Assembly (NCBI GenBank): GCA_016218915.1
Contig: JACRCQ010000004.1
Coordinates: 1-64,000, forward strand
Direction: 5' to 3'
Length of the DNA stretch: 64,000 bases
DNA from: Deltaproteobacteria bacterium
GTDB lineage: Bacteria > Myxococcota_A > Polyangia > Polyangiales > Polyangiaceae
Shown in pieces: positions 36,137-43,975 of this stretch. Each line of letters begins with the position of its first letter. The stretch's first letter is position 1. Both the position numbers and the translations under genes were made by a program. The notes beneath the pieces were generated by a model. That model was not told the origin of the DNA. It did no database searches and was given only the letters and a program-made list of their open reading frames with translations.

Positions 36137-36178
36137 CGCGTATGAAACGCCCGCTCTGACCAACTGAGCTACCTTGGC
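36105..36178 (-). tRNA. tRNA-Met (anticodon CAT)
   Basis: Read on the minus strand, the acceptor stem GCCAAGG/CCTTGGC, the D arm with GCTC/GAGC, the anticodon loop TTCATAC (anticodon CAT) and the T stem GGCGG/CCGCC with loop TTCAACT form a complete cloverleaf of 74 nt ending in discriminator A. CCA is not encoded. The first pair G-C and A-type discriminator fit an elongator tRNA-Met; a lysidine-modified tRNA-Ile cannot be ruled out by eye. The 3' half overlaps the end of the plus-strand methyltransferase frame. Confidence 0.93.
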
Positions 36179-36192
36179 GAAAACGGCGCCGA

Positions 36193-36220
36193 ATGTTACC
36201 CGCCGAAGGTCAGGTGTCAA
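36193..36220 (-). promoter_or_regulatory. Promoter of tRNA-Met
   Basis: On the minus strand, TTGACA (36215-36220) and TAACAT (36193-36198) are separated by 16 bp, placing the transcription start about 8 nt before the mature tRNA end at 36178. The -35 is a perfect consensus match. The remaining sequence between here and the cmr operon (36221-36438) shows no other clear feature. Confidence 0.7.
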
Positions 36221-36438
36221 GCGCGTCACAAAGGCATGGCGCCGAAACTTGATACCGCGTAGCATGCGCGACCCCATGCACGCTGCCGAGTGCCGCCGGA
36301 AACCACCAGGGTCCGGCGCCGCGACCCGGTGTCCGGGCGCGGCGAAAGCAAGGCCTTGGAACTCGCACCCATGTACGGGACCCACCCGCAGGGTCGCGGG
36401 ATCAAACAAACGGCACCACGCGCATTCTTGAGGCTCCC

Positions 36439-38772
36439 ATGACCGACTGGAACGAGAAGTTAGCCCTGCTGCTCTACGGCATCTCAGCCATGGCTCGCGG
36501 GCACGACCCTTCCAGCTCCGACTTCACCGTCCCCAACAGCGCCCTGCCCGCGGATCGCGCAAAAGAGCTCAAAGAGAAGTTCGACCTCGCGTGCGATTCA
36601 CTCGCCGCTTCCACGGATCGCGCTCCGCTGGCTCCCCTCGGCTCGGACAAGGCTCCCAGCATCGACTGGCTCAAGTCTCCTGAGCTGACTCATCCGATCT
36701 CATCGGCACGCCTCAAGCTGCAGCCGCCGGCCGCAGCCGATCGGGTGCGCGGCGCGATCGCTGCTGCGCTCGACGAGAGCACCACTCGGTTTTCGGGCAA
36801 TCCGAAGCGCCATGCCCTGTGGATCTGGCGTTGCCTGCCAGACCGACTCTGTGCCCTCGACACCGGGCTCGGCGCGGATTGGTCCCGGTTTCCTGCGGAC
36901 GGGCGATCGCCTCACCTGAGCGCCTGGCACCAGGTCTCCGTCGCTGCAGCGCTCGCAGCTGCGGCACCGGAGCCGGCCCTGCTGACCTTCGAGGTCGGCG
37001 TGGGGGAGCCCACGCACGGGCGCAGGGCGCATGACGTTCGCGCAGACTCCGCGCTCAACGGATGGCTGTGCTGGGCCGCAGCTCGTGCGGTTGCCGAGGA
37101 TCTCGGCCCCCATGCGATCCTGCAGCCGTCGCTGGCCCTGCAGCCGCTCGTGGACCGATGGCTCGTCGACGAGGACGTGCAAGCCGCGGGCGAAGCCAAG
37201 GGCGTCGCTCCTGATGCGATCGGGTTTCCGAGCACGTTCGTGGCGATCGTGCCGTTGTCGCGCGCGGATGAGCTCGGCGCTCTGTGCCTGAGCGCAGCAC
37301 AGGCAGCGTGGAAAGATGCGGGCAAGGCGGTTCTCGACGCGCTGGCCAAAGCGGGCGGCGATGCCGGAGCGCTGGCCAAGGCTTGGGAGCGACAGCAGGC
37401 CTCGTCGCTCGATGCGAAGTGGACCTCCGTGCCGATAGAGGAAGACTCGACCGGCGCCGGCGCTCTGCTGCCGAGCCGCGACATCTCCGCCTTCGAGAAG
37501 ATCGTCAAGCAGCGTCGCGACGCTTCCGGTCTCGACCATGGCGGCAAGGGAGTGTTCTTCGGGCTGTGGAACGACGCCGCGCGGGCAGCCGCGGATGCGC
37601 GTCGGAACACGCGAACCTTCCCGACCGAGGAGCCGCTCCCTCGGTGTACGTCGTGCCAGGAGCGCGAGGTGCTCGGCTCGGACAGCCTGTGGGCTGCGCT
37701 TCGAAAGCCGGGCGAGAAGCTCTCTGCGGCGCTCGTCGAAGGAGAAGCCCTGTGCATGCCGTGCGCCGTCAAGCGCCTGGGTGCCTTCGTCGCTCCCAAG
37801 GATGCCCTGCCCTGGGCGGGGCTGCTGGACGACGCTCCGAAAGCCGAAGTCGAATCCGAGTACGTGTCCGTGGTGCTGATGAACGCGGACGGCATGGGCG
37901 CGACGGTTCGTGGAGGGCTCGAATCCAAGGATGGCGCGACGCTTCGGAGCTCTCTGCACAGCGAGATGCCAGCGCAGCTGCTCAAGGCGCGATCGAAGTG
38001 GCGCGATGCCCTCGATGCGCCGCTGCTCGGAGGCGCGGCCCGGACTGCAGCGATTGCCGAGGCGCTCGGAGCGTTCTCCATGGGCTCGGCCCGCTCGATC
38101 GTGGCTGAGGCCAAAGGCCAGATGCTCGCGCTCGCGGGCGACGAGGTCGTGGCCCTGATGCCGGTCGAGTCAGCCTACCCGGCGGCTCGTCGTCTGTGCG
38201 ACGTGTGGCGCGAGCCGTTCGTGACCCTGCAGCCCGCAGGGGGCGTTGCGCGCAGATTGCTGCACATGGGGCCTGCGGCCACGACCAGCCTTGCGATCGT
38301 GCTCGCGCACCGCTCGTGCGCGGTCCCTGCCCTGGTGCGTCGAGGCCGACGGCTGATGCAGGGCGTTGCCAAGGAAGCGCTGGGGCGCAATGCGCTGGTG
38401 GTGCTGGCGCGCATGGAGCATGGGCGCGAGTACGTGTTTGGCGGGCGATGGGACGAAGTCGGCGAGAGCCTGGAGCTGGTGCTCGGGCTGCTTCGCGGAT
38501 TGTCCAAGCCCGGGCTCGTCGTTGCAGCGCTCGCGGCCTTGGGACCAGCGCTGACCGATGTCGATCTCGACAAGTCCAAGAACGAATCGCGCATCGGCCT
38601 GATCCGATCCGTGCTGGCGCGCCAAGCGCCGGATGCGGCGGAGCCAGACCGTCTGGCGCGCGCGATCCTTACCTTGATCGATCGCAACGGAGCCGCTGCG
38701 ATCGAGGCTGACGGACAGCACGGCATGGATGGCATCCACGTCGCGGGTTTCCTGGCGGAAGGGGTGCGATGA
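36439..38772 (+). CDS. cmr2: Type III-B CRISPR protein Cmr2/Cas10, variant catalytic motifs
   Basis: 777 residues. Cmr2 landmarks: 'WSRFPADGRSPHLSAWHQVS', 'ALLTFEVGVGEPTHGRRAHD', 'DSALNGWLCWAAARAVAED', 'LQPSLALQPLVDRWL', a four-Cys zinc ribbon (C403, C406, C439, C442; 'GEALCMPCAVKRL'), first palm 'SVVLMNADGMG' (D484) and second palm 'MLALAGDEVVALMP'. The second palm has AGDE (566-569) instead of GGDD. The N-terminal 'WNEKLALLLYGISA' aligns with the usual KLxxLLHDP, but His-Asp is replaced by Tyr-Gly, so the HD nuclease appears lost. It is the large subunit of an RNA-guided complex. ATG with GAGG 6 nt upstream; ATGA overlap with cmr3. Confidence 0.9.
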   Translation: MTDWNEKLALLLYGISAMARGHDPSSSDFTVPNSALPADRAKELKEKFDLACDSLAASTDRAPLAPLGSDKAPSIDWLKSPELTHPISSARLKLQPPAAADRVRGAIAAALDESTTRFSGNPKRHALWIWRCLPDRLCALDTGLGADWSRFPADGRSPHLSAWHQVSVAAALAAAAPEPALLTFEVGVGEPTHGRRAHDVRADSALNGWLCWAAARAVAEDLGPHAILQPSLALQPLVDRWLVDEDVQAAGEAKGVAPDAIGFPSTFVAIVPLSRADELGALCLSAAQAAWKDAGKAVLDALAKAGGDAGALAKAWERQQASSLDAKWTSVPIEEDSTGAGALLPSRDISAFEKIVKQRRDASGLDHGGKGVFFGLWNDAARAAADARRNTRTFPTEEPLPRCTSCQEREVLGSDSLWAALRKPGEKLSAALVEGEALCMPCAVKRLGAFVAPKDALPWAGLLDDAPKAEVESEYVSVVLMNADGMGATVRGGLESKDGATLRSSLHSEMPAQLLKARSKWRDALDAPLLGGAARTAAIAEALGAFSMGSARSIVAEAKGQMLALAGDEVVALMPVESAYPAARRLCDVWREPFVTLQPAGGVARRLLHMGPAATTSLAIVLAHRSCAVPALVRRGRRLMQGVAKEALGRNALVVLARMEHGREYVFGGRWDEVGESLELVLGLLRGLSKPGLVVAALAALGPALTDVDLDKSKNESRIGLIRSVLARQAPDAAEPDRLARAILTLIDRNGAAAIEADGQHGMDGIHVAGFLAEGVR

Positions 38773-39845
38773 AGACAGACTTGATGTTGGTTCCGAGCGA
38801 CACGCTCGTGCTGGCCGATGTGCTCGACGTGGCAGGCGGATGGGAGGCCAGCGAGCCGGTCCCGCCCGGTCCTGGGGTCTTTCTGCAGGCAGTCCGCAAT
38901 CTGTACCTGTCAGCCCAGTGCTCCGAGGGCAGCAAGGCATATGACAAGGGCTGCGCGAGCTGCCCCAAGCACGGCAAGTGCGACGGCGAGGCGGTAGCCG
39001 GGGCGCGCGATGCCGACCCGGAGCAGATCGGCCTCAAGATCGGGGCGCCGCTGCTGGCCCGCGAGATGGGAGGCAGGATCGAGCCTCTACACCCTGCGCC
39101 GGATGACATCGTGCTCGACGAGAAGCACAAGGACTTCATCTTTGCGCAGCCTTCGTATCTGGAACCCCTGCGCGGCGACTTCGTTCGTCACGACCGCCCC
39201 GGGCTCCGGTTGCTCACGCCCACCAGCCGCAAGGCAGGAGCCGAAGGTCTCGGCGCCTTTCTCACGCGCAAAGGCGTGCGCGTGTGGGCTGAGCGCAAGG
39301 TGGAGCGATTCACCGAGGGCGAGCACTACGTGATCGCCAAGCGCCTGTACGAGATCGAGCCCCGCACCGAGCCGGGCGATGACGGCATCGTGCGGACCTC
39401 GCTGCATCTCAGGCTGCGCCCTGGCGTCGGCTTCGTTCTTACCGTCGAGATTCCCGATGGTCGCGCGGCGTTGTCGGTGCCTGCGACCGTCACGATCGGC
39501 AAGGGGCTTCGAACCGCGTGGGTGGAAGAAGTGCAGATCCCCTTGGCCGACATCAAACTCAAGCCAGGCAGGCGTTGGAGACTGTGCGCCCTGTCATCGA
39601 TGGAAGGGGCGGCCTCTGGGCTTCCCACCTGGATCGATGCCAAGGAATGGACGACGCTGCCGCCCTATCCACCTGGAGGAAAGCTCTTTGCCATCGCGAG
39701 CCGGACACCGACGCGTGTGTCGCCCGGCATCGGCGCGTCCGTTCCCGGACGGGTGATCATCCCCGCCGGTGCGACCTTCTTTATCGAGTTCAACGACCCC
39801 GTCCGCGTCGACCCATCGACGTGGATCCTTGCGGGAGGATACTGA
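38769..39845 (+). CDS. cmr3: Type III-B CRISPR protein Cmr3
   Basis: 358 residues, usual length for Cmr3. The N-terminal 'MLVPSDTLVLADVLDVAGGW', 'PGVFLQAVRNLYLSAQC' and later 'IPLADIKLKPGRRWRLCAL' with the final 'GATFFIEFNDP' give the double-RRM/RAMP layout. Cmr3 sits beside Cmr2 and holds the crRNA 5' tag. An inserted cysteine cluster ('GCASCPKHGKC', near residue 60) is unusual and could bind zinc. The gene overlaps cmr2 by 4 bp and is followed by cmr4 after 2 bp. Confidence 0.85.
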   Translation: MKTDLMLVPSDTLVLADVLDVAGGWEASEPVPPGPGVFLQAVRNLYLSAQCSEGSKAYDKGCASCPKHGKCDGEAVAGARDADPEQIGLKIGAPLLAREMGGRIEPLHPAPDDIVLDEKHKDFIFAQPSYLEPLRGDFVRHDRPGLRLLTPTSRKAGAEGLGAFLTRKGVRVWAERKVERFTEGEHYVIAKRLYEIEPRTEPGDDGIVRTSLHLRLRPGVGFVLTVEIPDGRAALSVPATVTIGKGLRTAWVEEVQIPLADIKLKPGRRWRLCALSSMEGAASGLPTWIDAKEWTTLPPYPPGGKLFAIASRTPTRVSPGIGASVPGRVIIPAGATFFIEFNDPVRVDPSTWILAGGY

Positions 39846-39847
39846 CC

Positions 39848-40675
39848 ATGTTGACCGACTCTGTCGTGCTTTCGCTCTACTTCGAGACCCCGCTGCATAC
39901 GTCCGCGAGCGGCGCGCCCGGGGCGATCGATCTTCCCATCCAACGAGAGCGCACCACGCAGTGGCCGATGGTGCACGCCTCGGAGGTGCGCGAGTCGCTT
40001 CGCAAGGCACTGGGAGCGACCGCGGATGCGCTGTTCGGCGGCGCGGATGCAGAAGCGGCCCTGAGCCTGGGCGACGCTCGTCTGCTGCTGTTCCCGGTGC
40101 GCTGCTCTGTGGCGCCGTTCGTGTGGATCACCTGCCCGGCGGTCCTCGCCAGGCTGCGCAGAGACCTGGAGCGAACCGTGGGGATCGCGCTGCCGGCGCT
40201 GCCCGCGGTTGGCAACGACGACATCCTGGTGTCGAGCGCGTGGAGCCACGGGACCGACGCGTTTGCGATCGAGGACGTGGTGCTCACGCCCAAGTCGGGG
40301 CTGGAGGCTGCTGCGCTGCTCGACCTTCTTCCCGCTCCTAGCGGGGCCTACGAAGGGTTTGCTCGCGAGGTCGACGCTTCCCTCGGTGTGGTCAGCGACG
40401 AGGTCTTCGGGTTCCTGGTGCGTTCGGCGACGGAGCTTGCTCCGGTGCCCGGGCGCAATGGCAGCCAGCTGTTCGAGGAGATGGTTCCTCCGGACGCCCT
40501 GTTCTACGTGCCGGTCTCCAACCTGGGAGCGCAGGGCAAGGGGAGCAAGAAGCAGTCGGCCACGCAGCAGCTGGAGAAAGCGCTTCCCACGCATCTGCAG
40601 GTGGGCGACGCAGTGCAGCTGGGACGCGGATGGGCGCGCACGGCGTTGCTCAAGGCCAAGGGAGGCAACGCATGA
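39848..40675 (+). CDS. cmr4: Type III-B CRISPR RNase subunit Cmr4 (Cas7 family)
   Basis: 275 residues. 'ETPLHTSASGAPGAIDLPIQ' followed by RERTTQWPMVHASEVR is the Cmr4 signature; D28 corresponds to the aspartate that cuts target RNA. 'GSQLFEEMVPPDALFYVPVS' and 'VGDAVQLGRGW' are also conserved. Cmr4 forms the backbone along the guide and cleaves target RNA at 6-nt steps. The catalytic residue is retained here even though Cmr2 is degenerate. The start is ATG 39848, right after cmr3; the stop overlaps cmr5 (ATGA). The frame also runs upstream through cmr3 but that is not coding. Confidence 0.92.
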   Translation: MLTDSVVLSLYFETPLHTSASGAPGAIDLPIQRERTTQWPMVHASEVRESLRKALGATADALFGGADAEAALSLGDARLLLFPVRCSVAPFVWITCPAVLARLRRDLERTVGIALPALPAVGNDDILVSSAWSHGTDAFAIEDVVLTPKSGLEAAALLDLLPAPSGAYEGFAREVDASLGVVSDEVFGFLVRSATELAPVPGRNGSQLFEEMVPPDALFYVPVSNLGAQGKGSKKQSATQQLEKALPTHLQVGDAVQLGRGWARTALLKAKGGNA

Positions 40676-41037
40676 AGACGCGGGATCAGGTTCGCGCAGA
40701 GCGGGCCAACGCGCTGGTGACGGCGCTCAAGCCAGAGACGTTGGAAGAGTACGTGGGCGAGCTGCGGGAGCTGCCCGCCATGGTCGTGCAGAGCGGAATC
40801 GGCCCCACCCTGGCCTTCTTCAAGGCGCGCAGCGGCCCGGTCCGCTCCACCCTCTATGATCACCTTTCGTCGTGGGTCTGCGAGATCGTGTTCGCTGAGC
40901 CCAAGGGCGATCTGCTAACGCTGGTCATGGCCAATCCTGCCAGCAAGCTCATGCGTGCCCAGGAAGAAGCCCTCTCGCTCGCCGCCTGGCTTCGTCGCTT
41001 CGCCGAAGCTCGCGACCCCAAGGCGAGGAAGTCATGA
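40672..41037 (+). CDS. cmr5: Type III-B CRISPR small subunit Cmr5 (Cas11)
   Basis: 121 residues, all helical as expected. 'AERANALVTALKPETLEEYVG', 'ELPAMVVQSGIGPTLAFFKA' and 'AQEEALSLAAWLRRFAEA' correspond to the Cmr5 pattern 'lP..i..nGLg.tLaf'. Cmr5 lines the inner side of the complex and contacts target RNA. Both ends overlap the neighbouring cmr genes by 4 bp, showing tight co-translation. Confidence 0.9.
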   Translation: MKTRDQVRAERANALVTALKPETLEEYVGELRELPAMVVQSGIGPTLAFFKARSGPVRSTLYDHLSSWVCEIVFAEPKGDLLTLVMANPASKLMRAQEEALSLAAWLRRFAEARDPKARKS

Positions 41038-42053
41038 GCCGAGCGCTCCCGGCCGACCTGCTGCCCGTCGTCGATTCGAGGGGTCCGTCGGTGGCGAACC
41101 CTGGCCTGCGGGTGCTGCGCTGGATCGAATGGGGCGACGACTTCCGTTTCCAGGAAGCCGATGAGACCACGTACCTGAAGCACACCGTCAACCTGTTCAA
41201 GAAGCAGGCAAAGCCCGATAGCGTGCTGTCGCGCGTGCTGGTCGCCCAGCAGGCACGCACCGCAGAGCGTGCTGACGCGTTGCGAGCCCGCGGCTACGAA
41301 GTGCGCAGCCTTCGCGTCGCCTGCGCAGGCAGGCTCCGGCTGGGCGATGCTGCGCCTGGGCCCAGCGACCCGGGCATCAGCATCCACCGCAACTTCGGCT
41401 CCCCGTTCATCCCCTCGCACAATGTCCTCAAGCTCGTGGACGCAGGCGCCAGCCTGTGCGCAGAGCAGGGCAAACCTGTCGGGCGACGCAACGGCGCGAT
41501 CGTGTTCGATGCCTTCCCGACCGCGGTGCCGAGGCTCGAATCCGAGCTGCTTCCCGTGGGCAATGCGGTCATTCCCCGCGAGGTTGCGGATCAGAAGCGC
41601 GCCGGGCGCAGACCCGCCGAATTGCTCAGTCTGCTCCCAGGCTCCGAGTTCGAATTCTGGGTCGCAGGGGCGGATGCTTCCGCGGTCGACTCGACGCTCC
41701 AGGCGATCGAGGCGGCCTTGCAGGCATTCAGCACACCGCTGCGGGCGACCCAGGACGACGAGCCTGAAGTGGAGATTGCAGCAGGGCCGGTGATGGTTCC
41801 TGCGCCTGACGGGTCGACGGCTGTGATGGTGGCGCGCGCGAGCACGGTCCACTACCAGGTGCACAACGGCCGCATCGCTGCGATGTTCCGCCACTCGGCG
41901 GGCAAGGACGTCAAGGCCGAGGAGCACGCCAGCAACATCATGATGACCGAGGAGGTCCGAAAGCGGCTCGCGAAGAAGAAGGTGTTGCAGGACGTGGAGA
42001 TCGAGGTCGAGGCGGTCGGCAACGCCTGGCGCATTCGCGGCATCCACGGCTGA
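41034..42053 (+). CDS. cmr6: Type III-B CRISPR protein Cmr6 (Cas7 family)
   Basis: 339 residues. 'AGRLRLGDAAPG', 'ISIHRNFGSPFIPSHNVLKL' and 'GAIVFDAFPTAVPRLESELL' match the Cmr6 pattern 'l.iG.g....g...h..yG.pyiPgssLKg' and 'G.v.f.DA.P'. Here the usual 'GSSLKG' loop reads SHNVLK. Cmr6 caps the Cmr4 backbone, normally next to Cmr1; no cmr1 gene is present, so this protein may form the cap alone. It is the last gene of the operon; 60 bp later a lipoprotein starts. Confidence 0.88.
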   Translation: MSRALPADLLPVVDSRGPSVANPGLRVLRWIEWGDDFRFQEADETTYLKHTVNLFKKQAKPDSVLSRVLVAQQARTAERADALRARGYEVRSLRVACAGRLRLGDAAPGPSDPGISIHRNFGSPFIPSHNVLKLVDAGASLCAEQGKPVGRRNGAIVFDAFPTAVPRLESELLPVGNAVIPREVADQKRAGRRPAELLSLLPGSEFEFWVAGADASAVDSTLQAIEAALQAFSTPLRATQDDEPEVEIAAGPVMVPAPDGSTAVMVARASTVHYQVHNGRIAAMFRHSAGKDVKAEEHASNIMMTEEVRKRLAKKKVLQDVEIEVEAVGNAWRIRGIHG

Positions 42054-42113
42054 CAACGCGCAGACCGTGGACGGAGTTCACGGTTCAGGGTACGATCTCC
42101 CTTCGAGGAGGAG

Positions 42114-43538
42114 ATGCTCGTGCCCGCTCGCACATCTCACGCAGCGCTCGCTCTGCTTGCGATCGGTGTCGCCCTCGCATCTGCCTGCTCGCTCAACTCC
42201 ATGGGCGAGCGATCCACCGCAGACGCAGGGCCGATGGGCAAGGACGCTGCGATCGACCACGTGGGCGATGCCAAGGCCAAGGCAGATGCCGGCGATGGCT
42301 GCGTTCCCAAGACCTGCGCGAATCTGGCGGCGCTCTGCGGCGACATCTCGGATGGCTGCGGATCGATGCTCGCTTGCGGAACCTGCACCAAGCCCGAGAC
42401 ATGCGGCGGCGACGGGATGGCAGGCAAGTGCGGCTGCACGCCCAAGAGCTGCACGCAGCTTGGGGCTGAATGCGGCAAGGTGTCGGATGGCTGCATCACC
42501 ACGCTCAACTGCGGTGGATGCAAGCCGGGTGAGACCTGCGGCGCTGGCGGTCCGAGCAAGTGCGGGGTCGGCTCATGCCCGCCCACGACGTGCGCGGCGC
42601 TCGGAGCCGAATGCGGGATGGCCTTTGACGGCTGCAGCAACATGCTCGACTGCGGCAATTGCCCGGGCAATCTGGTCTGCGGTGCGGGCGGGGTCGCCAA
42701 CAAGTGCGGGTGCGTGTCAGAGACCTGCGTCTCCCTTGGACTGGAGTGCGGCCCGCACGATGATGGCTGTGGCGGAACCCTTCACTGTGGTGGTTGCCCT
42801 CCTGGCAAGACCTGCGGTGGCGGGGGCGAAAAGAACCAATGCGGCTGCACACCCAAGAATTGCACCCAGGTCGGCGCCGAGTGCGGCAATGCCGATGACG
42901 AGTGCGGCGGGACGTTGGACTGCGGAGGCTGTACGGCGCCGGAGACGTGCGGCGGGGGTGGTGTAGACAACCAGTGCGGTTGCACGCCGCAAACCTGCAG
43001 CGCATTGGGATTCGATTGCGGAAGCGTTCCAGACGGGTGTGGCGGGACTCTCGACTGCGGAGGCTGCACGGCGCCGGAGACGTGCGGAGGCGGGGGCGAG
43101 GCGAACAAGTGCGGGCAGCCGGTCTGCGTGCCCAAGACCTGCTCAGAGCTTGGGGCGGATTGCGGCCACCCTTCGGATGGTTGCTCGGGCACGCTCGACT
43201 GTGGCTCATGCACTGCCCCTTTGACCTGTGGCGGTGGAAACAATCCGCTCAAGTGCGGATGCACCCCCAAGACGTGCGGCGACTTGCAGGCCGAGTGCGG
43301 CAGTATTTCCAATGGTTGCTCGGGAACGCTCAATTGCGGTCCATGCCCTGCGCCCCAGACCTGCGGAGGTAGTGGCCAGGCGAACAAGTGCGGGTGCAAG
43401 CCCAAGACTTGCGCTGAAGTGGGCTGCGGCAGCCAGGATGACGCGTGCGGCGGAACGATCCAGTGCCCCTGCCCGGGAACCCAGGAGTGCTGCAGCGGCG
43501 TCTGCAAAGCGCAAGTCGACGGCGGCGGTTGTCCTTGA
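42114..43538 (+). CDS. Lipoprotein with nine cysteine-rich tandem repeats
   Basis: 474 residues. Lipobox LASAC (about residues 21-25), ATG 42114 with GAGGAGG just upstream. From about residue 63 it is made of repeats of 44-48 residues of the form CxPKTCxxLGAECGxxxDGC followed by GGTLDCGGC, PETCGGGG and xNKCG. I count eight full units and one shortened unit at the end, each with eight cysteines in fixed spacing. It is probably a stiff, disulfide-bonded rod on the outer surface. Function is unknown. It follows the cmr operon by 60 bp but has its own likely promoter and need not be related. Confidence 0.85.
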   Translation: MLVPARTSHAALALLAIGVALASACSLNSMGERSTADAGPMGKDAAIDHVGDAKAKADAGDGCVPKTCANLAALCGDISDGCGSMLACGTCTKPETCGGDGMAGKCGCTPKSCTQLGAECGKVSDGCITTLNCGGCKPGETCGAGGPSKCGVGSCPPTTCAALGAECGMAFDGCSNMLDCGNCPGNLVCGAGGVANKCGCVSETCVSLGLECGPHDDGCGGTLHCGGCPPGKTCGGGGEKNQCGCTPKNCTQVGAECGNADDECGGTLDCGGCTAPETCGGGGVDNQCGCTPQTCSALGFDCGSVPDGCGGTLDCGGCTAPETCGGGGEANKCGQPVCVPKTCSELGADCGHPSDGCSGTLDCGSCTAPLTCGGGNNPLKCGCTPKTCGDLQAECGSISNGCSGTLNCGPCPAPQTCGGSGQANKCGCKPKTCAEVGCGSQDDACGGTIQCPCPGTQECCSGVCKAQVDGGGCP

Positions 43539-43546
43539 CGCGGCTT

Positions 43547-43561
43547 CCCATGGACCATGGG
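43547..43561. promoter_or_regulatory. 15-bp palindrome upstream of PilZ gene
   Basis: CCCATGG-A-CCATGGG at 43547-43561 is a perfect palindrome 12 bp before the PilZ start, in the only gap (35 bp) between two plus-strand genes. It could be an operator; a terminator is less likely because no T-run follows. Confidence 0.4.
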
Positions 43562-43573
43562 ATGCGCTAGGCA

Positions 43574-43969
43574 ATGGGTATGAACCCATCGACACCGAAT
43601 TCGGACCGGCGATTGGGACAACGCTATCTAGCTGTCTGCCCTGCGGCGCTCGTGCTCGCGGATGGAAGAGAGCGTCTGGCAATCACCCGCGACATAAGCA
43701 TATCCGGAGCGCTGCTGCTGGCAGCCACCTCCAAGCTGAAGGTCGGGGACGCAGTCAACGTGAAGCTCTTCTTCACGGACACGGTCCACGATGGCCACGA
43801 GACTACTGCGCACGTGGTTCGCGAGGAGGCGCTTCCGGTCGGCTCGCGTCCTTGGACGCGACGGGTTGCCGTGCGATTCGACGAGCTGCTGACAGGCCAC
43901 GAGAAGAACCTCGAAGCGGTGCAAGAGCGCACGCGCAGCATCGAGTGGATTCGCAACGCGACGTCGTAG
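43574..43969 (+). CDS. PilZ domain protein
   Basis: 131 residues. The c-di-GMP-binding signature is seen as RRLGQRY (RxxxR) followed by 'TRDISISGALLLAATS' (DxSxxG), then the beta-barrel part ('NVKLFFTDTVHDGHETTAHV', 'RRVAVRFDELL'). It is a single-domain cytoplasmic c-di-GMP effector; in myxobacteria such proteins act in motility, development or secretion control. ATG 43574 or 43580 could be the start. It is convergent with the kinase-STAND gene, with 6 bp between stops. Confidence 0.9.
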   Translation: MGMNPSTPNSDRRLGQRYLAVCPAALVLADGRERLAITRDISISGALLLAATSKLKVGDAVNVKLFFTDTVHDGHETTAHVVREEALPVGSRPWTRRVAVRFDELLTGHEKNLEAVQERTRSIEWIRNATS

Positions 43970-43975
43970 GGGCGT

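Noticed and set aside
36180..36438. Possible CRISPR leader or array upstream of cmr2
   Set aside because: No regularly spaced direct repeats are present; the only clear signal is the tRNA promoter on the other strand.
36105..42053. cmr operon as a tRNA-integrated genomic island
   Set aside because: The tRNA 3' end points away from the operon, no duplicated tRNA end is seen beyond cmr6, and no integrase is present; base composition looks like the neighbours.
43547..43561. CCCATGG palindrome as a terminator
   Set aside because: Loop would be too short and there is no T-run; an operator is more likely.
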